From positions 744,001 through 808,000 of the forward strand of contig CP047880.1 of assembly GCA_009911715.1 (NCBI GenBank): a stretch of DNA of 64,000 bases, in the 5' to 3' direction. How positions within the stretch are numbered: position 1 is the stretch's first letter; each line of letters opens with the position of its first letter. A model generated the notes under the pieces. It did no database searches. It was not told the DNA's origin and saw only the letters and a list, made by a program, of their open reading frames with translations. The position numbers and the translations under genes are program-made. Source of the DNA: Methanomassiliicoccaceae archaeon DOK. Lineage in GTDB: Archaea; Thermoplasmatota; Thermoplasmata; Methanomassiliicoccales; Methanomethylophilaceae. Positions 50,928-59,784 of the stretch are shown in pieces.

Positions 50928-52607
50928 ATGTCCGACCAGATCGAGGATACGATCAGGAAATTCGCTCTTCAGAACGCCGTCTTCTTCAAAGGCAAGGCCA
51001 ACCCCAAGGCCGTCGTCGGGAAGATCCTCGGGGGATGCCCCGAACTCAGGTCCAAGGCCGCCGAGATCACCCCTCTGATCAACCAGATCGTGGAGGAGGT
51101 CAACGCCATGGGGCTGGAGGCGCAGACGAAGGCCCTGAGCGAGATGGACTCCTCCATGCTGGTCAAGGAGAAGAAGGAGCGCCACTACGAGCTCCCGGAG
51201 CTCAAGAACGTGGACGGCCGGGTCGTCATGCGCATCGCGCCCGGCCCCTCCGGCCCGCTGCACATCGGCCACACGAGGGTCTCCGTACTCAACGACGAGT
51301 ACGTCAAGAGGTACGGAGGGGACCTCGTCCTCAGGTTCGAGGACACGAACCCCGAGAAGATCGACCCCGACGCCTACGACATGATCCCCGAGGACCTGGA
51401 CTGGCTCGGCGTCAAATGCAACAGGACCTACATCCAGTCGGACAGGTTCGAGATGTACTACGACTACACGAGGAAGCTCCTGGAGATGGGCAAGGCCTAC
51501 GTGTGCACATGCGACGCGGACCACTGGAGGGAGCTCAAGGAGCACAGGCAGGCCTGCCCGTGCCACGACCTCCCGGTCGAGGAGCAGCTGGACAGGTACG
51601 ACAGGTTCCTGGCCGGGGAGTACGAGGAGGGCAAGGCCGTCGTGGTCGTCAAGACCGACCTCAACCACCCCAACCCCGCCGTGAGGGACTTCGTCGCCCT
51701 GAGGCTCGTCTCCCATCCCCACCCCAGGACCGGCGACAGGTACGTCGCGTACCCGATGATGAACCTCTCAGTGGCCATCGACGACCACGAGATGGGCATG
51801 ACGCACGTCATCCGCGGGAAGGACCACCTCAACAACACCCTCCGCCAGGAGTACATCTTCGACTACTTCGGATGGAAGAAGCCCGAGTACTATCACTACG
51901 GGCTCGTCAACATCCCCGACACCGTCCTGAAGACCTCCATCATCAAGGGCGAGATCCAGAACGGGACGTACTCCGGATGGGACGACGTCAGGACCGGGAC
52001 CGTCCGCGCCATGGAGCGCAGGGGCATCAGGCCCGAGGCGATCCGCAGGTACTGGGTCGAGGCCGGCATGAAGGCCGTGGACATCCAGTTCTCCTGGGAC
52101 AACCTGTACGGCATGAACAGGGACATCATCGACGCCGAGAGCAACAGGTACTTCTTCGTCCGCGACCCGGTCAGGTACGACATCGACGGCGTCGACGTGA
52201 TCGAGGGCTCCGCCCCCAAGCATCCCGACCACCCCGAGAGGGGCGACAGGGTCTACAGGCTGGAGGACCCCAGGACCGTGTTCCTCGCAGGCGAGGACTC
52301 CAAGCTGTTCCAGGAGGCCGAGAGGATCAGGCTCAAGGACCTGTGCAACCTCGAGTACGGCCTCCCCGCCAGGTACGCTGGGAACGACGTCTCCATACTC
52401 AAGCAGGGCGTCCGCGCCGTGCAGTGGGTCGGAAGGGACTCCGAGGAGGCGACCCTGCTGATGCCCGACGGAGAGGTCTGGTCCGGTCTGGCCGAGAGGG
52501 CACTCATGGACGAGCCCGGCGAGATGGTCCAGCTGGAGAGGATCGGGTTCGCCAGGATCGAGAAGAGGGAGCCCGGAAAGGTCTCCATGGTGTTCGCGCA
52601 CCGCTGA
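50928..52607 (+). CDS. gltX: Glutamyl-tRNA synthetase, archaeal type
   Basis: A 559-residue non-bacterial GluRS. The HIGH motif is PSGPLHIGHTRV (about 106-117); FEDTNPEKIDPDAYD follows; LKTSIIKGEI holds the KMSKS-equivalent loop region; the C-terminal half is the eukaryal/archaeal beta-barrel anticodon-binding type (DSKLFQEAERIRLKDLCN). It charges tRNA-Glu, and in archaea also tRNA-Gln for later amidation. The ATG at 50928 is 24-25 bp from the TATA-like TGTAAAATAC, so the mRNA is leaderless. Confidence 0.97.
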   Translation: MSDQIEDTIRKFALQNAVFFKGKANPKAVVGKILGGCPELRSKAAEITPLINQIVEEVNAMGLEAQTKALSEMDSSMLVKEKKERHYELPELKNVDGRVVMRIAPGPSGPLHIGHTRVSVLNDEYVKRYGGDLVLRFEDTNPEKIDPDAYDMIPEDLDWLGVKCNRTYIQSDRFEMYYDYTRKLLEMGKAYVCTCDADHWRELKEHRQACPCHDLPVEEQLDRYDRFLAGEYEEGKAVVVVKTDLNHPNPAVRDFVALRLVSHPHPRTGDRYVAYPMMNLSVAIDDHEMGMTHVIRGKDHLNNTLRQEYIFDYFGWKKPEYYHYGLVNIPDTVLKTSIIKGEIQNGTYSGWDDVRTGTVRAMERRGIRPEAIRRYWVEAGMKAVDIQFSWDNLYGMNRDIIDAESNRYFFVRDPVRYDIDGVDVIEGSAPKHPDHPERGDRVYRLEDPRTVFLAGEDSKLFQEAERIRLKDLCNLEYGLPARYAGNDVSILKQGVRAVQWVGRDSEEATLLMPDGEVWSGLAERALMDEPGEMVQLERIGFARIEKREPGKVSMVFAHR

Positions 52608-52617
52608 AACGCTCAAA

Positions 52618-52638
52618 GACGGGGGTCCATCCCCCGTC
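52618..52638. terminator. Bidirectional hairpin between gltX and the AAA+ gene
   Basis: GACGGGGG-TCCAT-CCCCCGTC gives a perfect 8-bp stem with a 5-base loop. It sits between convergent genes and overlaps the stop codon of the AAA+ gene. Confidence 0.7.
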
Positions 52639-54187
52639 ACAGGAAAATCGCCATGTACAACGGCAGGTAGACCGTCCTGCCGTCACTATCGATATTCTTC
52701 GGATGGAGCACGTACCCGTCACCGGTCTGGCGGGCGAACTTTCTCATGAACCGGTCAAGAGACACATGCATCCTGCTCCTGGATGATTTGACCTCCACCG
52801 GGCAGACCTTTATCCCCCTCCTGATGAGGAAGTCGATCTCCATGTTGTCGTCCGGGTCGTCACCGTATCTGGAGTAGAAGTACAGCCTGTGTCCGCTGGC
52901 GACCAGCATCTGCGCGACCAGGTTCTCGGTGATCATGCCCTCGTTGATCCCAAGCTTTCCGGTCAGCACGGCCTTGTACAGCGGATTGTCGGTGTACGGA
53001 CCGTCACCGAACGCCATCGTTATCAGCAGGCCCGTGTCGGCCATGTAGTACTTGACCTTGCTGTCGTCGAGGCTCAGGGCAAGGCCAACGTTGGGGTCCA
53101 CGGAGTTGAAGCAGGGGTTGACGATCATTCCGTCGGTCAGCCATAGGAAAGCATCGGAGTACCTCCGTGATTTCGCTTTTTTGTTGATCGATGTGATGTT
53201 GAACTTCTTCTCTTTCTTGGACAGCTGCGAAGGTATGGTCTCGAAGACCTCCCGGACCTTCGTCTGGTACTGTTCGGCGAACTTGCCTATGTCGTTCCTA
53301 TACAGCTGGAGGATGTCCCTCTTCACATCATCGGTCAGGCGGAAGTCCTTGGTGTTCACATAGGTCGAGACTGCCTGGGGCATCCCGCCCACGAGCATGT
53401 ACTGTCTCAGAAGGTTCATCGTGGATCTGTGGACGGCCTCGCTTACCGTTTTGCGCTCTTCGAAGCATCTCTTGATCAGTGGAACCGTCTCGGTGTTCCC
53501 CATCGCCCATAAGAATTCCTCGAAGTCCATGGGATGCATGTAGATGTGCTTCTCCTCCGAAGGGATCAAGATGTTGGAGACATTGGTTTTTATAGAGATG
53601 AGGGAACCCGTCTCGATGTAATCGAATCTGCGGTCCTTCACCAGTCTTTTTATCATCTGTCTCGCCTTGGGGTAGAGCTGCACCTCGTCGAAAATGACGA
53701 GGGATTCACGTCTGTACAACGTGACTCCGTAGATGGCCGACAGCTCGTTGAAGAAAAGGTCGAGGTCCAGGCTGTCGTTCTCGAACACATCAATGACCGT
53801 CGGGGGCGCATCGTTGAAGTCTATCCATAGGAAAGAGCGATATTCATTTCTCGCGAACTCCTCCACGACGAAACTCTTGCCGACACGACGGGCGCCGTCT
53901 ATAAGCACGGCGGTCCTGCCATCGCTGGCCATCTTCCATTGCACAAGGTCGTCGTAGATCTTCCTCCTCATGTAGGGCGGTCTGTCATCACTATTGGGGG
54001 AATTCATGATTCTGTCACCAAATAGGATTTCAGGATATATGGTTTTGTCACCAAATAGAATTTCAGACACATTCGATTTGTCACCAAATAGGATTTCAGA
54101 ACTGGTCAATCTGTCACCAAATAGGATTTCAGAACTGGTCAATCTGTCACCAAATAGGATTAAGAAGAATCGGAAGTCCGACGTCAT
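52637..54187 (-). CDS. AAA+ ATPase with DUF4143, with N-terminal 11-residue repeats
   Basis: A 516-residue paralogue of the protein at 2280-3614. Walker A is IDGARRVGKS (about 97-106), Walker B SLVIFDEVQ, then GGMPQAV and the nuclease-like E-x-D-F-L-I...CPVEVKSS. Starting at ATG 54187 (GGAGG 11 bases upstream), the first 60 residues contain five ILFGD units every 11 residues, encoded by the 33-bp array. If translation began at 54007 or at the MRRK start used by the paralogue, the array would be untranslated leader. The open frame through five units favours translation; the paralogue, with stops in the same place, argues against a need for it. Confidence 0.85.
   Translation of the reverse strand: MTSDFRFFLILFGDRLTSSEILFGDRLTSSEILFGDKSNVSEILFGDKTIYPEILFGDRIMNSPNSDDRPPYMRRKIYDDLVQWKMASDGRTAVLIDGARRVGKSFVVEEFARNEYRSFLWIDFNDAPPTVIDVFENDSLDLDLFFNELSAIYGVTLYRRESLVIFDEVQLYPKARQMIKRLVKDRRFDYIETGSLISIKTNVSNILIPSEEKHIYMHPMDFEEFLWAMGNTETVPLIKRCFEERKTVSEAVHRSTMNLLRQYMLVGGMPQAVSTYVNTKDFRLTDDVKRDILQLYRNDIGKFAEQYQTKVREVFETIPSQLSKKEKKFNITSINKKAKSRRYSDAFLWLTDGMIVNPCFNSVDPNVGLALSLDDSKVKYYMADTGLLITMAFGDGPYTDNPLYKAVLTGKLGINEGMITENLVAQMLVASGHRLYFYSRYGDDPDDNMEIDFLIRRGIKVCPVEVKSSRSRMHVSLDRFMRKFARQTGDGYVLHPKNIDSDGRTVYLPLYMAIFL
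54014..54164. repeat. 33-bp-period repeat array at the 5' end of the second AAA+/DUF4143 gene
   Basis: Cores of the form GTCACCAAATAGGATTTCAG begin at 54014, 54047, 54080, 54113 and 54146, all exactly 33 bp apart; the last is cut short by divergence. One core has A for G (54047 unit). The intervals 54100-54112 and 54133-54145 are identical, so the last full unit is a recent duplicate; other intervals differ. On the minus strand each unit encodes S/P-E-I-L-F-G-D-R/K plus variable residues. Confidence 0.9.
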
Positions 54188-54238
54188 GGGCTAGGAGTCC
54201 TCCTGCGCATCGGAATCTCCGCCCCTGTCGGCGACAGC

Positions 54239-56155
54239 TCAGAACGCCTGCAGGAGGAGGTTCGTCGCCGTTCCCAGGAGGATGGCCACGACAATGGACA
54301 GGACGCTGACCCCGACGGTCTCCTTCCAGCCGATCTCCCTCCACATGGTGATGAGGGTCGCGACGCACGGCATGTACACGGCCATCACGACACCGAACAC
54401 GACGAACTGGTCGGGGGTCATGAACGCCTCCAGCGCGACCCCGCCTGCTAGAATCTGCAGCATCCCGAGGGCCATCTCCTTCCTCAGGATGCCCACGATG
54501 AACGCTATGGAGCACACGGCGGGCAGCCCGAGCATGCCGACGATCACGGGCGAGAGCGGGTCGACGATCACGTCGAGGAGCTCGTACTGGAGCAGCACCT
54601 CCACGACGATGGAACCCACCACCAGCAGAGGGAAGGCGATGTAGAAGAAGTCCTTGATCCTGTACCAGGTCTTGAACAGGACGTTCTTGGCGCTCGGGAC
54701 CTGGAGGTCGGGGAGCTCCATCGCCAGGTTGCTGGGCTCGTACTTCATGAACCTGTTCATCAGGACCCCCGTGACCACGGCGAGGCACACGAGCATCACC
54801 AGGATCCCGAACGCGTAGACGATGCCGGAGTAGCTTCCAGTGGCCCCCATGATGATGGCCATCTGGGCGGAGCAGGGCACGGCCATGACGATCATCGAGG
54901 AGAGGATGACCTTCTCCCTGCGGGACTGGACGGTGCGGACCGCCATGATGGCGGGCACGTTGCATCCGAGTCCGACGATGATGGGTATGAACGACCCCCC
55001 GTGGAGGCCGAAGTGGTGCATGGTCCTGTCGAGGAGGACGACGGCCCTGGTCAGGTACCCGGAGTCCTCCAGTATCCCCAGTATGATGTAGAACACCATG
55101 ATGTACGGGATGACCAGGGACATGATCGCCTGGATGCTCCCGTCTATGCCGGTGAGGACGGCGGTCCAGAACTCGCTGTCGCCGCCCAGGTCGATGATGG
55201 CGGTGCCGACCACCGCCTCGTAGACGGAGGAGACGACCCCGTCCAGGAACGACCCCACGTAGACGATGGTCGTGAGGATCACCAGGCAGACCGCCAGCAG
55301 GATCGGTATGCCGGTGACCGGGGTGATCATCACGTCGGATATCCTGTCGGCCAGTGACGGCTTGGTGTCGCTCTCGGAGACCACGTCGCTAACGATGTTC
55401 TCGGCCTCGGCGTACCTGGACGAGGCGATGCCGACCGCCAGGCTCTGGCCGGTTCCGTCCCTGTAGAGCTTCTTCATGACGGCCACGGTGTGCTTCAGGT
55501 CCGTGCCGATCATCTCGTCGAAGGGCTCCGACTCCTCCAGGAGCTTGACGGCGACCCCGCGCTTGTTGAACTTGAGGTTGTCGGGGAGGCCGTCCTCCAG
55601 TGCGACGATGGCCTTCTCGATGTCGGGCATGTACTCGACCCTGAACCCGGAGGCCCTGGCCTTTCCCTCGCAGACGGCGTCCGCGAGGGCGTCGACCCCT
55701 TCCGAGGTCTTGGAGGACACGGGCATCACCGGGACGCCGAGGATTCCGGAGAGGGCGTCGATGTCGATCCTGTTCCTCTTCCTGGCCTCGTCGATCTTGG
55801 TGAGCGCGATGATTGTGGGGAGTCCCAGCTCCAGTGCCTCAAAGCAGAGGACGAGGCTGCTGACCAGGTTGGTGGCGTCGGCGACGAGGATGACGGTGTC
55901 GTTGCGGCCCTCCCAGAGGTCCCTGAGTACGACCTTCTCGTCGTCGGAGTTCCCGGACATGCTGTAGGTTCCGGGGAGGTCGTGGACGCTGACGGTCTTG
56001 CCGTTCCTCGTTACCACTCCCTCGTCGAACTCCACGGTCGTGCCGGGATAGTTGGACGATATGACCCCCACGCCGGTCAGGCGTGTGAAAAGGGATGACT
56101 TGCCCACGTTAGGCTGTCCTACCAGGGCTACCTTGAATGTTTTCCCATGAGCCAA
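54239..56155 (-). CDS. feoB: Ferrous iron transporter FeoB, second type
   Basis: A 638-residue FeoB, shorter than the one at 4039-6249. G domain: G1 GQPNVGKS (about 13-20), G3 DLPG, G4 TKID, G5 SSKTS. Gate motifs in the membrane part are VGLGCNVPAIMAVRTVQS and AVPCSAQMAIIMG, a different subclass from FIPCGAKLPV of the first FeoB. It may be specialised for another metal level or another divalent metal. It is directly downstream of dtxR (18-bp gap) and has no feoA of its own; the regulator carries a fused FeoA-like domain. Confidence 0.95.
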   Translation of the reverse strand: MAHGKTFKVALVGQPNVGKSSLFTRLTGVGVISSNYPGTTVEFDEGVVTRNGKTVSVHDLPGTYSMSGNSDDEKVVLRDLWEGRNDTVILVADATNLVSSLVLCFEALELGLPTIIALTKIDEARKRNRIDIDALSGILGVPVMPVSSKTSEGVDALADAVCEGKARASGFRVEYMPDIEKAIVALEDGLPDNLKFNKRGVAVKLLEESEPFDEMIGTDLKHTVAVMKKLYRDGTGQSLAVGIASSRYAEAENIVSDVVSESDTKPSLADRISDVMITPVTGIPILLAVCLVILTTIVYVGSFLDGVVSSVYEAVVGTAIIDLGGDSEFWTAVLTGIDGSIQAIMSLVIPYIMVFYIILGILEDSGYLTRAVVLLDRTMHHFGLHGGSFIPIIVGLGCNVPAIMAVRTVQSRREKVILSSMIVMAVPCSAQMAIIMGATGSYSGIVYAFGILVMLVCLAVVTGVLMNRFMKYEPSNLAMELPDLQVPSAKNVLFKTWYRIKDFFYIAFPLLVVGSIVVEVLLQYELLDVIVDPLSPVIVGMLGLPAVCSIAFIVGILRKEMALGMLQILAGGVALEAFMTPDQFVVFGVVMAVYMPCVATLITMWREIGWKETVGVSVLSIVVAILLGTATNLLLQAF

Positions 56156-56173
56156 TGGGCTTCCCCTGCGGTT

Positions 56174-56842
56174 TCATTCTGACTCTGCGGCGGTGTCTAC
56201 GAAGATGTGTGATGCCAGATGGTAGTCCAGAGCCATGGTGGCGTTGCCCATCCTAACGATGCGGGGGCCTCCGTCGGACAGGATGGTCTCGATGGAGATC
56301 TCGCGACCGGGGACGAAGCCCATGGAGATGAGCCTCTTGACGACCTCCGTGTCATCCGACGTGATGTGGGAGATCCTTCCGGACTCGCTCTGGGCCAGCT
56401 TGTTGAGCGGCGTGATCCTCGTTATGCCCTCGGAAACGGCCTTGCAGGGCTTCTTGCAGCTCTGGCAGTCCGAGTCGACGGGGGTGCCCATCATGTGGCA
56501 CATCTTGATCGCCGACTCGTCGGAGATCGCGTGCTCCATCCTGCAGGCCTCCTCGTGCGCGGTCTTGTGGTCGATGTTGAGATAGTCCGTGAGGAACCTC
56601 TCCAGGACGTGGTGCTTCTTGCGCAGCTGCCTGGCGTATGTGAGTCCCTCCTCGGTGAGTGAGACGCCCTTGTACTTCTCGTAGTTCACAAGACCTTCCT
56701 TCGCCAGGACCTTGATCATCTCGCTGACGCTCGCAGGGGAGACGTTCATGTAGGTGGCGAGCTCGGTGGTCTTCGCCACGCCCTCCCCCTCTGTCAGCCT
56801 GAGGATGTTGATCAGATAGTCCTCGCGATTTCCTGTAGTCAT
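56174..56842 (-). CDS. DtxR-family metal-dependent repressor with FeoA-like C-terminal domain
   Basis: A 222-residue regulator. Residues 1-70 form the winged helix (VAKTTELATYMNVSPASVSEM). The dimerisation/metal domain holds D8, H77 and C100-x-x-E103-H104, the C-x-x-E-H arrangement of iron-type DtxR/IdeR rather than E-x-x-E-H of MntR. A short cysteine-rich linker (DSDCQSCKKPC) leads to an SH3/FeoA-like domain (about 140-216). It should repress iron uptake genes when Fe2+ is high: its own operon with feoB and the feo operon at 6.9 kb. The ATG at 56842 is 26 bp from the TATA box. Confidence 0.95.
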   Translation of the reverse strand: MTTGNREDYLINILRLTEGEGVAKTTELATYMNVSPASVSEMIKVLAKEGLVNYEKYKGVSLTEEGLTYARQLRKKHHVLERFLTDYLNIDHKTAHEEACRMEHAISDESAIKMCHMMGTPVDSDCQSCKKPCKAVSEGITRITPLNKLAQSESGRISHITSDDTEVVKRLISMGFVPGREISIETILSDGGPRIVRMGNATMALDYHLASHIFVDTAAESE

Positions 56843-56863
56843 TGCTCCATCATTAAGGCATTC

Positions 56864-56888
56864 CTATTTATAGTTAAGGTCTACCTAA
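56864..56888 (-). promoter_or_regulatory. dtxR-feoB promoter with DtxR-type operator
   Basis: The TATA box CTATTTATAG (56864-56873) is abutted by TTAAGGTCTACCTAA (56874-56888), an inverted repeat like TTAGG..CCTAA iron boxes. The layout, operator directly upstream of TATA and leaderless ATG about 26 bp away, is the same as at feoA. This supports autoregulation. Confidence 0.7.
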
Positions 56889-56926
56889 TCTAACCCTTCC
56901 GAAGCACCGTCCCGACGGCTGCTGGC

Positions 56927-58171
56927 TTATGCCTCCGGAGCGCCGATGACGACGTCCCTCCCGATGAGGTATCCGAGCACGACGAGCGATGCGGCGACGC
57001 AGATGAGGAATAGTATGCCGGGCCCCCAGTCCGAGGCCACGTCGTGCATAGCCCCGACGGCGACGGGCCCGACGGCCGCCACAAGGTAGCCGACGGACTG
57101 GGCTATCCCGGAGACGCTGGACGAGTCCCCGGAGGTTTTCGTCCTGAGCCCGAACAGCATCGAGGGGTAGGTTATGCAGGCCCCTCCGCAGAGGCCGCAC
57201 AGGAGGACGGGGGCTGCCAGGGACGCAGGGCTCCCGGACGACAGCTGGAGCAGTGCCAGCCCGACTATGTACATCGCACCGAGGGACGCCCCGACGGCGC
57301 GCAGGTCCCTGCGGATTTCGGTGATTACAGGCAACAGGATCGAGCCGGCGATGCCCACCACCATATAGACGGAGACGACCACCCCGGCCTCCGACGGGTC
57401 GAGCCCTTTCGACTGCAGGATGACGGCCATCCAGGCGACCATGGCATAATATATCAGCGACTGCAGGCCAAGGTACAGGGCAATGAACCAGGTGGTGGGC
57501 GAGGAGAGCAGCGACCTCCTGCTCCCGGCCTCCGGCACCCCCTCCTCGATTCCGGCGTCCCTGTGGGGGACCCACATCAGGAGGACCACCGCGACCAGGA
57601 CGGCCTAGACGAGCAGCGAGCCCCTCCATCCGACCGCGTCGCCGATGGGAACGCTCACGGCCCCGGCCACGGCGGACATGAGGGACATCATCGCGGTATA
57701 TATCCCGGTCAGCCTCCCGATCCTCTCGGGGTAGTGCGCCTTGATGAAGGCGGGTATGAGCACGTTCCCGGCCGTTATGCCGATGCCGACCACCGCCGTC
57801 CCCAGGAACAGCCCGTAGGTCCCCAGGAGGGAGCGGCACAGCACCCCAGAGAGGACCATGGCTAGCCCCAGGACCATCACATGCCCCGCCGGGTGTCTCC
57901 TGCCCAGGTCTCCCATCACCACGGAGAACGCCGCGAACATGAGCAGGGGGATGGTGGTGATGGTGCCCATGGCCACGGACGAGATCCCGAGGTCGCTCTG
58001 GATGACGTCGGCGAGCGGCCCGACGCAGGTGAAAGGCGCGCGGAGGCAGAACGCCGTGGCGATCAGCGTCACGGCAAGTCCGACTGCGATGTGCGATCTT
58101 CTGATAGAACCACCCTCGGGTGTAACCGGTTTGGGACGGGGGATGCCCCCCGTCGAAGGGAAGGGGATCAC
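56927..58171 (-). CDS. MFS transporter (CynX/NimT-like) interrupted by one in-frame UAG
   Basis: A 12-helix MFS protein of the cyanate/nitroimidazole-transporter type (LRAPFTCVGPLADVI early, GGACITYPSMLFGLR late). The frame is open from about 58171 to the TAA at 56927 except for a TAG at 57607-57605, codon 189. Sequence on both sides stays in the same frame and is of the same protein: GWRGSLLV-(TAG)-AVLVAVVLLMWVP. Relatives usually have a tryptophan there, so TGG to TAG is the simple change. In a pyrrolysine-encoding archaeon the UAG could be read through. The start is taken as GTG 58171, overlapping the upstream stop (GTGA), but is uncertain. Confidence 0.75.
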
Positions 58172-58449
58172 TCCTCCTTCTTGCCGATGGACTCCTTCTG
58201 GGACTTCAGGTCGGCGATCTTCTCCTCGCACTTCTTGATGTCCTCGTAGATTCCGGCCACGTCGGCCTCGGCGGCGGTCTTGCCGGCCCTCAGGGCCTCC
58301 AGGACCTTGTCGCCGATCTGCTTGGTGAAGTCCTCGATGGCCTTCTCCTGCTTGCGGATCTCGCTGTCGAGCTTCTCCTTGTCGATGGCGTTCCCGAGCT
58401 TCTCGTCAGCGTTCTTGACGGAGTCCTTGACCTTGTCCATGAATCCCAT
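58168..58449 (-). CDS. Small coiled-coil protein, function unknown
   Basis: A 93-residue, highly charged protein starting MGFMDKVKDSVKNADEKLGN. Residues about 20-90 are helical with heptad-like spacing (EKLDSEIRKQEKAIEDFTKQ; EDIKKCEEKIADLKSQKE). GAGGTGA five bases upstream supports the ATG at 58449. It lies 16 bp after glyA and overlaps the MFS gene. I do not recognise a family. Confidence 0.7.
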   Translation of the reverse strand: MGFMDKVKDSVKNADEKLGNAIDKEKLDSEIRKQEKAIEDFTKQIGDKVLEALRAGKTAAEADVAGIYEDIKKCEEKIADLKSQKESIGKKEE

Positions 58450-58465
58450 TGTTGTCACCTCTCTT

Positions 58466-59749
58466 TCACTCGACCAGCTTGTGGTATCCGTAGGCGGGCT
58501 CGCCGGCGTTGAAGCAGTACTGGATCGTCGTGAACTGCTTCTTGAATGCCTTCACGTCCTCTTTAACCTTGGCAGGATCCTCCTTCTTGACGACCACTCT
58601 GGCTATGAGCTCGGCGACCTCCTTCATGTCGCTCTCCTTCATTCCGATCCTGGTCATCTCCTGAGATCCGAGCCTGAGTCCGGAGGGCCTGACGGAGCTG
58701 GTGTCCCTGGGGAGCATGTTCTTGTTGCAGATGATGTTCGCGTCCTCGAGAGCCTGGGCGCAGTCCTTGCCTCCGCCGAACTGGCCGACGTCGACGGCGA
58801 TTGCGTGGGACCTGGTGAAGCCGAGGTCGGGGCAGAGGACGGGGACGCCCAGCTCGTAGAGGGCCTCTCCGAGGGCCCTGGCGTTCTTGCAGGCCTGGGC
58901 GGCGTACTCCTTTCCGAAGACGTCCATCTCGGCCAGGGTGATGCCCAGGGCGGCCATGGCGTGGAGGTGGTGGCTGGAGGTGACTCCGGGGAAGACGGCC
59001 TTCTGCAGCTTCTTCTCCTGCTCCTCGGTCAGGTTCTGTCCGAGGAGGAGGCCGTGGTTGGGTCCGGGAAAGGTCTTGTGGGTGGACGAGGACACCACGT
59101 TGACCCCCTCCCTGAGGGGGTCGTGGAACTGTCCGCCGGCGATGAGGCCGAGGACGTGGGCGCAGTCCTCCCAGACCAGGCAGCCGATCTCGTTGAAGGT
59201 GTCCTGGAGCTCCTTGAGCGGTGGGGGGAACAGGAAGACGGACAGACCGAACTGGGCGACCTTGGGCCTGACCTCCTTCAGCAGCTTGATGGTCCCGTCC
59301 ACGTCCAGGTTCATGTCGTGCTCGTTGAACGGGTAGTTGACGGAGTTGACGGCCCTCTGTCCGAACGCGCCGAACTCGCAGGTGGAGATGTGGGCGCCCT
59401 GGGCGAGCGCGCAGGTGGTGATCGTGTCGCCGGGCTGGGCGAAGGCGAACAGGACGGCCATGTTCGCGACGGTCCCGGAGATGGGTCTGACGTCGGCGAA
59501 CTGGGCGTCGAAGACCTTCTTGGCGAGTTCGATGGTCTTGAGCTCGACCTCGTCGACGTAGATGTTGCCCTGGTAGTAGCGCTTCTTGGGGAGTCCCTCT
59601 GCGTACCTGTCTGCGAAGTCGGAGATGAGCATCTCCTTGGCCAGCGGGCTCATGAGGTTCTCGGAGGCGATCATGGGAATGCACTCCTCGAACCACTTGT
59701 TGTGAGCCATGACCTTGTCGCGGATGAATTTGGCGTCTTCCTGTGCCAT
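58466..59749 (-). CDS. glyA: Serine hydroxymethyltransferase
   Basis: A 427-residue PLP enzyme converting serine and THF to glycine and methylene-THF. Recognised by IPMIASENLMSPLAKEML, the YYQGN segment, and the PLP lysine in SSSTHKTFPGPNHG (about 222-235). The C-terminal half includes RPSGLRLGSQEMTRIGM. It pairs with fhs at 7.1 kb in folate one-carbon metabolism. A TATA element CTATATAG (59777-59784) gives a leader of about 5 nt. Confidence 0.97.
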   Translation of the reverse strand: MAQEDAKFIRDKVMAHNKWFEECIPMIASENLMSPLAKEMLISDFADRYAEGLPKKRYYQGNIYVDEVELKTIELAKKVFDAQFADVRPISGTVANMAVLFAFAQPGDTITTCALAQGAHISTCEFGAFGQRAVNSVNYPFNEHDMNLDVDGTIKLLKEVRPKVAQFGLSVFLFPPPLKELQDTFNEIGCLVWEDCAHVLGLIAGGQFHDPLREGVNVVSSSTHKTFPGPNHGLLLGQNLTEEQEKKLQKAVFPGVTSSHHLHAMAALGITLAEMDVFGKEYAAQACKNARALGEALYELGVPVLCPDLGFTRSHAIAVDVGQFGGGKDCAQALEDANIICNKNMLPRDTSSVRPSGLRLGSQEMTRIGMKESDMKEVAELIARVVVKKEDPAKVKEDVKAFKKQFTTIQYCFNAGEPAYGYHKLVE

Positions 59750-59784
59750 TGTTATCGCACCTGGATGTTCCGCATCCTATATAG

